NCBI GenBank assembly: GCA_942491535.1
Contig: CALOBV010000024.1
Location: 310,001 to 374,000 of the forward strand
Direction: 5' to 3'
Length of the DNA stretch: 64,000 nucleotides
Source of the DNA: JAUVKT01 sp942491535
Lineage (GTDB): Bacteria; Bacteroidota; Bacteroidia; Bacteroidales; VadinHA17
Numbering within the stretch: the first letter of the stretch is position 1; every line of letters starts with the position of its first letter. The position numbers and the translations under genes are program-made. The notes under the pieces are model-generated. The model made no database searches, was not told the DNA's origin, and saw only the letters and a list, made by a program, of their open reading frames with translations. This document shows, in pieces, positions 35,294-42,552 of this stretch.

Positions 35294-36325
35294 TTAAAAG
35301 TACTTCTTCCTGAACCAGAGCGCCAGGCTTACAAGTGAGATCAGAACCGGTACTTCAACCAGCGGCCCTATAACTGCCGCAAATGCTTCTCCTGAATTTA
35401 TTCCAAAAACAGCCACGGCAACAGCTATTGCAAGTTCAAAATTATTACTGGCAGCAGTAAAGGATATGGTAACAGTCCTTGGATAACCTGCCCCTATCTT
35501 CTTGCCCATTAAGAAAGAAACAAGGAACATAATTACAAAATAGATTATAAGAGGAATAGCTATTCGTATTACATCGAGAGGTATCTTAACAATATACTCT
35601 CCCTTAAGTGAAAACATCACCAGTATAGTAAATAGTAGCGCTATCAGTGTTAAAGGGCTGATCTTTGGAACAAAAATAGTATGATACCACTCTTTATCCT
35701 TTACCCTTATAAGAATATATCTTGTAAGGAAACCGGCGATAAATGGCACTCCCAGGTAGATAAATACACTTTTTGCTATCTGTCCAATTGTAATATCCAC
35801 GACGAAAGAATCAAATCCAAATAAGCCTGGAAGTACAGTAATAAACACCCACGCATAAAGAGAAAAGAACAGAACCTGGAATATCGAATTAAAAGCCACC
35901 AGTCCGGCGGCATATTCATTATCACCCCCGGCCAGATCATTCCATACCAGGACCATTGCAATGCATCTCGCCAGTCCAATTAATATAAGACCAGCCATAT
36001 AATGAGGATGGTTAGGAAGAAAAATAATAGCCAGCAGGAACATTAATATCGGTCCGATTACCCAGTTCTGAACAAGAGAAAGGCCAAGTACCCTGAGATT
36101 CTTAAATACATCCCCCAGCTCTTCGTATCTAACTTTTGCCAGAGGTGGATACATCATTACAATAAGGCCAATGGCAATAGGGATATTTGTCGTTCCGCTC
36201 TGAAATTTATTCCAGAAAGAGCTGATCCCGGGAAGAAGGTATCCCGAAAAAACACCAACGAACATAGCCAGGAATATCCACAGTGTAAGGTATCTGTCAA
36301 GGAACGAAAGTTTCTTTTTGCTCAC
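35294..36325 (-). CDS. ACR3-family arsenite efflux permease
   Basis: The 343-residue permease with ten membrane helices shows the ACR3 signature: LILIGLARCIAMVLVWNDLA with the essential Cys, then GDNEYAAGLVAFNSIFQ. It exports arsenite with the proton gradient. The gene order ACR3-NPP-SDR is unusual. No arsR or arsC is adjacent, so arsenic control is not visible here. It starts 5 bases after the NPP gene stop. Confidence 0.92.
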   Translation of the reverse strand: MSKKKLSFLDRYLTLWIFLAMFVGVFSGYLLPGISSFWNKFQSGTTNIPIAIGLIVMMYPPLAKVRYEELGDVFKNLRVLGLSLVQNWVIGPILMFLLAIIFLPNHPHYMAGLILIGLARCIAMVLVWNDLAGGDNEYAAGLVAFNSIFQVLFFSLYAWVFITVLPGLFGFDSFVVDITIGQIAKSVFIYLGVPFIAGFLTRYILIRVKDKEWYHTIFVPKISPLTLIALLFTILVMFSLKGEYIVKIPLDVIRIAIPLIIYFVIMFLVSFLMGKKIGAGYPRTVTISFTAASNNFELAIAVAVAVFGINSGEAFAAVIGPLVEVPVLISLVSLALWFRKKYF

Positions 36326-36330
36326 GTTTA

Positions 36331-37542
36331 TTATTTTAGTAAATTTTCTATCCTGCTGATATCTCCATCATTTTCTGAGGGATCGATATCAAAGATTCTG
36401 CAGATAAGATTATATATATCAACATTCTCAAAAGATTCGGAAAGGAACCCATCTTTAAATGATGGCCCATCAGCGTAGAATATTCCCTGCATATCGGTAT
36501 TGTATGGATCATATCCATGTGTACCCCTGCTTCTCATCGAGTAATCAGGTCTGCTGCTGGCAATAATACTCCACCCGCTGTCGGCCTCTGCAACCAGCCC
36601 GGGGAAACGTTTGTTTGTTCCGTAATGATAATGTTCGGGCATTGTTTCCTTCGACCAGACTTTTATATGAGGGACATTACTTAATATTGTATAAACCGAA
36701 TCGATATATTCATCTACAGGATCTATAAGAATAACAGGGTTCCCCCCGGTAAAAAACTCAACCAGGTCTTCAGGCACCTCATCTATTAAATTTACAAGCC
36801 TCTCCGATGATACCTCTCCCATACCGTGATCAGATACCAGGATAATATTTACCCTCTTCCCGATTGGCAGATCTGATATTCTGCTATATAAACTACCAAT
36901 TATTCTATCAAGGTTTACCACAACAGAGTCGGTCTCCCCTGAGACCGGTCCGTAGCTATGAGATATTCCATCCGGCTCATCAAAATAGAGAGTAATAAAC
37001 CTGGGCCTCACCTTTTTAGGCAGGCTCAACCAGTTTATTACAGAATCAACTCTTGATTCGTAGGGTATCGAACCATCATATGAACTCCAGAAAGTTGGCT
37101 GGTGACCATTTATCGGAGCTTCTGAACCAACCCAGAACATAGAAGCTGCTATCATGCCATTATTTTCAACTGTGGTCCATATAGGTTCTCCCCCGTAGAA
37201 TGCTCCATTTTCAACCATCTTCCTGTCACCTATTCTATATAACATCTTAAGGTCCGGATCCCAGAATGTATTATTAATAAGTCCGTGATGATCAGGGTAC
37301 AGTCCGGTTGCAATACTGTAATGATTTGGAAAGGTCTTGGTGGGGAAGGATGAGATAAGGCTTTTCGCCTTAACCCCCTCTTCTGTAAACCGATCTATAT
37401 TTGGTGTTTCATAGAGCTGATCATAGTCCCATCTGAAAGCATCCATAGAGACCAGAACAACATATTGTTCCTTTTTAGAAAGGATAACTATCATAACAAC
37501 CAGTGCCAAAATAATAAATAAACCTGCAATCAATCTTTTCAT
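36331..37542 (-). CDS. ectonucleotide pyrophosphatase/phosphodiesterase (alkaline phosphatase superfamily)
   Basis: The start at MKRLIAGLFIILALVVMIVI is preferred to an ATG 12 codons upstream because it opens a membrane anchor or signal. The catalytic domain has VLVSMDAFRWDY (metal ligand Asp), the nucleophile Thr in SFPTKTFPNHYSIATGLYPD, and later metal sites VSDHGMGEV and TNKRFPGLVAEADSGW. This matches the NPP family, which hydrolyses phosphodiester or pyrophosphate bonds of nucleotides outside the cytoplasm. The downstream ACR3 gene is five bases away. Confidence 0.9.
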   Translation of the reverse strand: MKRLIAGLFIILALVVMIVILSKKEQYVVLVSMDAFRWDYDQLYETPNIDRFTEEGVKAKSLISSFPTKTFPNHYSIATGLYPDHHGLINNTFWDPDLKMLYRIGDRKMVENGAFYGGEPIWTTVENNGMIAASMFWVGSEAPINGHQPTFWSSYDGSIPYESRVDSVINWLSLPKKVRPRFITLYFDEPDGISHSYGPVSGETDSVVVNLDRIIGSLYSRISDLPIGKRVNIILVSDHGMGEVSSERLVNLIDEVPEDLVEFFTGGNPVILIDPVDEYIDSVYTILSNVPHIKVWSKETMPEHYHYGTNKRFPGLVAEADSGWSIIASSRPDYSMRSRGTHGYDPYNTDMQGIFYADGPSFKDGFLSESFENVDIYNLICRIFDIDPSENDGDISRIENLLK

Positions 37543-37567
37543 TATAGTAATCTTTAATTTTTTAATC

Positions 37568-38482
37568 TTAAATCTCAAATCTTGTCCCTGTTAATTCTTC
37601 CGAAAGTTCCCATAATTTTAACCAGGTCTCCCTGTCATATGAGTGTCTCCCTGACTTTACAATAGCCGGGAACCCATAAATCTGTCCCCTTCCTTCAGGT
37701 CCTATAAATTCGCCCCCTTTCAGAGACTTGTCCGTAGCAGCCATCATAGTAGGCATAGCTCCTTTAATGGGGCTCATCAATACCAGGTCCTTTAACTTAT
37801 CAATAATATTCGGAAGCTTAACTATTTTTGTCGAGCTTATGCCTGGATGAACCGCAATTGATAATGTGTTGCTACCCTTTTCTTTTAATCTTCTGTCTAG
37901 CTCATAAGCGAAAAGAAGATTGGCGAGTTTGCTTTGCCTGTATGCCTCTTTTCTTATATATAAGCTTATAGAATTAATATCATCGAAACAGATAATCCCT
38001 TTAAAATGAGCAATACTTGAGACTGTGACTATTCTCGAACCAATAGTGTTTAAGAGGATATCAATTAAACCTGCGGTAAGGGTGAAATGGCCAAGATGAT
38101 TAGTCGCGAATATCATCTCGAACCCATCCTCGGTAAGCCTGTGCGGCCCGGTCATTATTCCACCATTATTTACAAGCAGGTCAAGCCTCTTATACCTTTC
38201 AAGGAACATGGATGTAAAGTCTTTTACAGAGCTCTGGCTCGAAAGGTCGAGATGCATATATTCAACCAGAGCCCCGGGATATGAATTTAATATTTCTTTA
38301 CATGCAGCCTTTGCTTTCACCTCATTCCGGCTGGCCATAATAATTCTCATTCCCCCTGACGCCAGCATCTTAGCAGCTTCAAAGCCTATACCACTGTTTG
38401 ACCCGGTAACGATTCCAATCTTACCTGAATGATCAGCCATGGAGTATCTCCTCACTACTTCTTTCTGTCTTTTTGATTCCAT
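37568..38482 (-). CDS. short-chain dehydrogenase/reductase
   Basis: The 304-residue SDR resembles the retinol-dehydrogenase/protochlorophyllide-reductase group. GIVTGSNSGIGFEAAKMLAS is the NADP-binding TGxxxGIG. LLVNNGGIMTG has Gly for the usual Ala in NNAG. Catalytic Ser is in IVTVSSIAHF and the Tyr-x3-Lys in EAYRQSKLANLLFAYE. The start may be the internal Met15 (MADHSGKIGIVTGSN). The substrate is unknown. It is the first gene of the SDR-NPP-ACR3 run. Confidence 0.88.
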   Translation of the reverse strand: MESKRQKEVVRRYSMADHSGKIGIVTGSNSGIGFEAAKMLASGGMRIIMASRNEVKAKAACKEILNSYPGALVEYMHLDLSSQSSVKDFTSMFLERYKRLDLLVNNGGIMTGPHRLTEDGFEMIFATNHLGHFTLTAGLIDILLNTIGSRIVTVSSIAHFKGIICFDDINSISLYIRKEAYRQSKLANLLFAYELDRRLKEKGSNTLSIAVHPGISSTKIVKLPNIIDKLKDLVLMSPIKGAMPTMMAATDKSLKGGEFIGPEGRGQIYGFPAIVKSGRHSYDRETWLKLWELSEELTGTRFEI

Positions 38483-38591
38483 ATAATCTATAATAAGCTC
38501 TTAAGTCCTTTCGAAAATAGAATATAAATATAACGTTTGCCTAAATATTAATGTTGAATCTGTGCGGCTTTTATATTAACTTGATGAACTT

Positions 38592-38957
38592 ATGGAAAAA
38601 GTTCCGGCAGCTAGGATAATGTTCACCCCGAATAATCGGAATGAGTGGAGGGAATGGCTTCAGGCAAATCACGATACTCACAATGAAATATGGCTGGTAT
38701 ATTATAAGAAGCATACCGGAAAACCAACTATCTCATATAACGATTCTGTAGAAGAAGCCCTGTGTTTTGGATGGATTGATGGTATTAAAAAGAGAATTGA
38801 TGATGAAGCCTACTGTCACAGGTTTACGCCAAGACGATCAAATAGTAATTGGTCTGAAACAAATGTAAAGCGTGCAGTCTTAATGATTGAAAAAGGCCTG
38901 ATGACTCCTTCGGGTCTGAAGATATTTGAAAAGGCGAAGCTAAGGGCTAAGGGCTAA
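38592..38957 (+). CDS. YdeI/OmpD-associated family protein, C-terminally truncated
   Basis: The N-terminal half of a YdeI/OmpD-associated protein is clear: MFTPNNRNEWREWLQANH, EIWLVYYKKHTGKPTISYND, EALCFGWIDGIKKRID, RFTPRRSNSNWSETN. Family members are about 190 residues, and this one ends at 121. It ends in a heptamer array that supplies the last codons (LRAKG) and the stop. The C-terminal domain is missing downstream, where the next gene starts 43 bases later. It may be a pseudogene. Confidence 0.8.
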   Translation: MEKVPAARIMFTPNNRNEWREWLQANHDTHNEIWLVYYKKHTGKPTISYNDSVEEALCFGWIDGIKKRIDDEAYCHRFTPRRSNSNWSETNVKRAVLMIEKGLMTPSGLKIFEKAKLRAKG

Positions 38958-38974
38958 GGGCTAAGGGCTAAGGG
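38940..38974. repeat. perfect heptanucleotide tandem repeat (CTAAGGG x5)
   Basis: Five exact CTAAGGG units, 35 bases, lie inside and just past the 3' end of the YdeI-type gene. Expansion or contraction by one unit would shift the frame by 7, so length changes would alter the C-terminus. Confidence 0.95.
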
Positions 38975-38999
38975 TAAAAAAAATAAAACGATAGAAAAA

Positions 39000-39584
39000 A
39001 TGACAAGAATTTTTGCATTTCTCTTACTGCTGTTTAATTCACTGGCAGGCTTTTCACAGGTCGATAAAGAAACAACAGCATTACTGGTAATTGATATTCA
39101 GGATTTTTATTTTCCGGAAGGAGATGTGCCATTGTCTAATCCTCAGGAGGCTGCCCAAAATGCTTTATTATTACTGAATCATTTCAGGGAAACAAATATG
39201 CCTGTCATTTTTGTCAGACATAATTACGAGCCCGGGGGATCAATCAATGATATTGTAAAACCACTAAGCGGAGAAAAAATAATTTCAAAAAGTAATGTCA
39301 ACTCCTTCCTGGAGACCGACCTTGATAGTTATTTAAGGAAACTTGGAGTAAAAAACATTATTATTTGCGGAATGCAGACACATATGTGTGTTGAAGCAGC
39401 AACAAGAGCTGCCTCTGATCTGGGGTATGAATGTACCGTAATTGAAGACGCATGCACTACAAGGGACCTGAAATATGGAGTTAATACCGTCCTGGCTAAA
39501 GATGTACATTACTCAACCCTCAGCACCCTCAGGAGCTACGCAAAAGTAATGACGACAGAAGAATTTTTAGCTAAATCTAAATAA
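39000..39584 (+). CDS. exported isochorismatase-family hydrolase
   Basis: The 194-residue cysteine hydrolase has a Sec signal peptide (MTRIFAFLLLLFNSLAGFSQ). The isochorismatase-type triad can be read: Asp in ALLVIDIQDFYFP, Lys in EKIISKSNVNSF, Cys in CGMQTHMCVEAATRAA. Export is unusual for this family, which acts on small amides such as nicotinamide in the cytosol. The substrate is unknown. It starts just after the heptamer array. Confidence 0.87.
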   Translation: MTRIFAFLLLLFNSLAGFSQVDKETTALLVIDIQDFYFPEGDVPLSNPQEAAQNALLLLNHFRETNMPVIFVRHNYEPGGSINDIVKPLSGEKIISKSNVNSFLETDLDSYLRKLGVKNIIICGMQTHMCVEAATRAASDLGYECTVIEDACTTRDLKYGVNTVLAKDVHYSTLSTLRSYAKVMTTEEFLAKSK

Positions 39585-39619
39585 TAAGCACCCCGTCACT
39601 GACACTAATTTTCAGCGCC

Positions 39620-39641
39620 ACCCCTCCTTTGGAAAGGAGGG
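39620..39641. repeat. palindrome CCCTCCTT-TGGA-AAGGAGGG
   Basis: A perfect 8-base stem between the isochorismatase and fumarase genes, without a T run. It is similar in layout (pyrimidine block, short AA/TT centre, purine block) to the CCCCCTT-GA-AAGGGGG repeats at 51.6 kb, so it may be a solitary relative. Confidence 0.6.
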
Positions 39642-39678
39642 AAAATTATCCTTCTTCACTTTTGCCTTTTGTCTATTA

Positions 39679-39722
39679 CTCTTAGCTCTTAGCCCTTAGC
39701 TCTTCGCCCTTAGCTATTAGCC
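39679..39722. repeat. degenerate heptanucleotide array at the fumarase 3' end
   Basis: Units of CTTAGCT, CTTAGCC and CTTCGCC recur with a 7-base period up to and across the fumarase stop. On the minus strand the unit is GGCTAAG, the same as the perfect array at 38940. Confidence 0.75.
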
Positions 39723-41327
39723 ATTATATTCGTCAAAGAAATCGTTTCCCTTGTCGTCGGTAAGGATAAAGGCTGCAAAGTTTTCTACCCTTATCTTTCT
39801 GACAGCTTCCATTCCGAGTTCTTCGAAATCAACAACTTCGACTGACTTAATATTGTCATTGGCCAGGACTGCTGCGGGGCCACCTATTGATCCTAGGTAA
39901 AATCCACCATGTTTCTTGCACGAATCAATAACCTGCCTCGACCTGTTACCCTTAGCCAGCATAATCATAGACCCTCCCATACTCTGGAAAAGATCCACAT
40001 ATGGATCCATCCTTCCGGCAGTTGTAGGGCCAAAGCTTCCCGAGGCCATTCCTTTGGGTGTTTTGGCGGGACCGGCATAATATACAGGATGATTCTTAAA
40101 ATAATCTGGCATTTCCTTGCCTTCATCAAGCATCTGCTTAATACGGGCATGAGCCATATCACGTGCAACAATCAGTGTTCCTGTAAGATTTACCCTGGTC
40201 TTAACCCTGTATTTAGATAATTCTGCAAGAACCTCATCCATTGGCCTGTCGAGGTTTATATTTACAGGCTCCTCAAGTTTAGGTGCTTTGGCAGGCATAT
40301 ATTTTGCCGGGTTTCTTTCGAGCTCTTCTACAAATATGCCTTCGCTGGTAATTTTTGCTTTTATATTCCTGTCGGCGCTGCAGCTAACTCCTATTCCTAC
40401 CGGGCAGGATGCTGCATGACGAGGCATTCTAATAACCCTCACATCGTGAACAAAATACTTACCCCCGAACTGTGCTCCAACTCCATATTCCTGGCATATT
40501 TTCTCAATCTTCTTTTCCCACTCAATATCTCTGAAAGCACGTCCGCTGGCATTACCTGTTGTAGGCAGACTATCAAGATAGCCGGCTGAAGCTTCTTTTA
40601 CTACTTTCAGGTTGGCTTCGGCCGATGTTCCTCCAATAACCAGGGCAAGGTGGTAAGGAGGGCAGGCAGAAGTACCAAGGTCCTTAATTTTTTCTTTGAC
40701 AAATTTTGTAAGGTTCTCTTCGTTCAGCAATGATTTAGTTTGCTGGTATAAAAAAGTCTTATTGGCTGAGCCGCCACCCTTTGTTATAAATAGAAATTCA
40801 TATTTATCGCCTGGTTTTGAATAAATGTCAACCTGGGCGGGAAGATTGCTCCCTGAATTTTTCTCCTCAAACATTGAAAAAGGAATTATCTGAGAATACC
40901 TGAGATTTTTCTCCTTATATATTTCAAATACGCCCCTTGATAGAAATTCTGCATCGTTAACACCAGTATATACGTCTTCTCCTTTCTTTCCTATTACTAT
41001 GGCAGTACCTGTATCCTGACATGTAGGAAGCTCTCCTGCGGCAGAAATAACCTGGTTCTTAAGCATTATCCATGCTACAAATTTATCGTTGTCGGTAGCC
41101 CCCGGATCCTCAAGTATTTTTTTAAGTTTCTGTAGATGTGCAGGTCGCATCAGGAAGGAAACATCCTTAATTGCTTCAGCAGCCATAATCTCAAGGCCCT
41201 TCGGATCTATCTTTAGAATCTTCCTCCCATTAGATTCGACAACACTCACATATTCAGTGCTTATAAGACGGTAATTAGTATCGTCTCTACCTAACTGGAA
41301 CGGGTTTTCATATATAAAATCAGCCAT
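39717..41327 (-). CDS. fumarate hydratase, class I (4Fe-4S)
   Basis: The 536-residue class I fumarase interconverts fumarate and malate. Cluster cysteines are in LPTCQDTGTAIVIGKKG, ACPPYHLALVIGGTSAE and VSCSADRNIKAKI. The C-terminal beta part has GPTTAGRMDPYVDLFQSMGG and GGFYLGSIGGPAAVLA. The protein is single-chain like E. coli FumA/FumB. Oxygen-sensitive class I enzymes are common in anaerobes. The stop lies inside a heptamer-type array. Confidence 0.94.
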   Translation of the reverse strand: MADFIYENPFQLGRDDTNYRLISTEYVSVVESNGRKILKIDPKGLEIMAAEAIKDVSFLMRPAHLQKLKKILEDPGATDNDKFVAWIMLKNQVISAAGELPTCQDTGTAIVIGKKGEDVYTGVNDAEFLSRGVFEIYKEKNLRYSQIIPFSMFEEKNSGSNLPAQVDIYSKPGDKYEFLFITKGGGSANKTFLYQQTKSLLNEENLTKFVKEKIKDLGTSACPPYHLALVIGGTSAEANLKVVKEASAGYLDSLPTTGNASGRAFRDIEWEKKIEKICQEYGVGAQFGGKYFVHDVRVIRMPRHAASCPVGIGVSCSADRNIKAKITSEGIFVEELERNPAKYMPAKAPKLEEPVNINLDRPMDEVLAELSKYRVKTRVNLTGTLIVARDMAHARIKQMLDEGKEMPDYFKNHPVYYAGPAKTPKGMASGSFGPTTAGRMDPYVDLFQSMGGSMIMLAKGNRSRQVIDSCKKHGGFYLGSIGGPAAVLANDNIKSVEVVDFEELGMEAVRKIRVENFAAFILTDDKGNDFFDEYNG

Positions 41328-41505
41328 AATTGATAATTGAATTAGGTTAGTTATAAGGTCTAATCAAATTTAGAAATAAGGATGATCAAATGAAAGGAAT
41401 TTGCTGTTAAACACATCTGTGATCAGCAAGGTTTATAAAATATTTGAAAAAATAATTCTTTTGACTATTTTGAGGATTCTAAAACTGAAACCAACATCTT
41501 GAACT

Positions 41506-42552
41506 ATGTATAATAATATTCCTGCCCCTGATGCCATTCCTGTAAACTGGCTCTGGTTCCAGGGTCTCCTGATGTTAACCTTTGTACTGCATCTGATAAT
41601 GATGAACCTGGTACTGGGTGGAAGTCTGATTGCAATCTGGGACAATGTCATAAAAAAGAGAAAATTTCCTGGCATCAGCAATCTTCCGATTGTTCTTGCA
41701 CTAACAATTAACCTGGGTGTTCCTCCGCTTTTATTTGTGCAGGTTCTATATGGCCACATGTTTTATACATCATCAATAATAATGGCGCTGCCGTGGTTAC
41801 TTGTAGTTCCCATCCTGATACTGGCCTATTACGGGTCATATATTTATGTGAAGAATATCGACAGGGCACCAATATGGGCGAGAACAGGTCTTATTATTTC
41901 TGCACTTTTCCTTCTTTATGTTGGCTTTATGTATGTAAACAATTCGACGCTTGCAATAAATCCGGCCAACTGGGATAAATACTTCGAAAACTCTGGTGGC
42001 ACAAGGCTTAACCTGGGTGAACCCTCCATCTGGCCAAGATATCTGCATTTTATCGTTGCTGCACTGTCAGTTGCTTCACTGGCCATAGCTTTTTATGCTA
42101 AAATCAGCCTGAAAGACTCTCCCGAGGAGCGGGATAAGATAATTGGACTTAACATGAAGAGATTTGCATGGCTAAGCCTTATTCAGTTTGCAATGGGAAC
42201 ATGGTTCTGGCTGAGTAATCCAAAGGATGTTTGGATGGTCTTTATGGGGGGTAATATAGTTGCTACGGCTTTTATGATTATTTCCTGGTTAATGGCAATC
42301 AGCATGGTAGTGTCGGCTTTCAGGAAAAAGATTAATGCCACACTGATTCATGTACTTGTAATTATCGTCTTTATGGTATTTATAAGAGAGTTTTTGAGAG
42401 CTGCCTGGCTGAAAGATATTTTTACCCCTCGTTCGCTTGAAGTGGCAAATAAGATATCGCCATTTATTGCCTTCCTTGTGGTATTTGTAGCCGGCATATT
42501 TATCATATATTATATGTATCGTTTAGCAACCGAAAAACCTGAAAAATCATGA
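41506..42552 (+). CDS. cytochrome bd superfamily-like membrane subunit (CydA'-type)
   Basis: This 348-residue integral membrane protein has about eight helices. By eye it is a distant relative of CydA and of the first third of the next gene. FVLHLIMMNLVLGG places His29 at the CydA His19 position, and IWPRYLHFIVAALS places His181 at the His186 position. The conserved glutamate pair in the third helix is not found (IIMALPWLLVVPILIL). It overlaps the next gene by ATGA, so the two are translated together and probably form one complex. It is not a classic CydB, and no Q-loop is seen. Confidence 0.7.
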   Translation: MYNNIPAPDAIPVNWLWFQGLLMLTFVLHLIMMNLVLGGSLIAIWDNVIKKRKFPGISNLPIVLALTINLGVPPLLFVQVLYGHMFYTSSIIMALPWLLVVPILILAYYGSYIYVKNIDRAPIWARTGLIISALFLLYVGFMYVNNSTLAINPANWDKYFENSGGTRLNLGEPSIWPRYLHFIVAALSVASLAIAFYAKISLKDSPEERDKIIGLNMKRFAWLSLIQFAMGTWFWLSNPKDVWMVFMGGNIVATAFMIISWLMAISMVVSAFRKKINATLIHVLVIIVFMVFIREFLRAAWLKDIFTPRSLEVANKISPFIAFLVVFVAGIFIIYYMYRLATEKPEKS

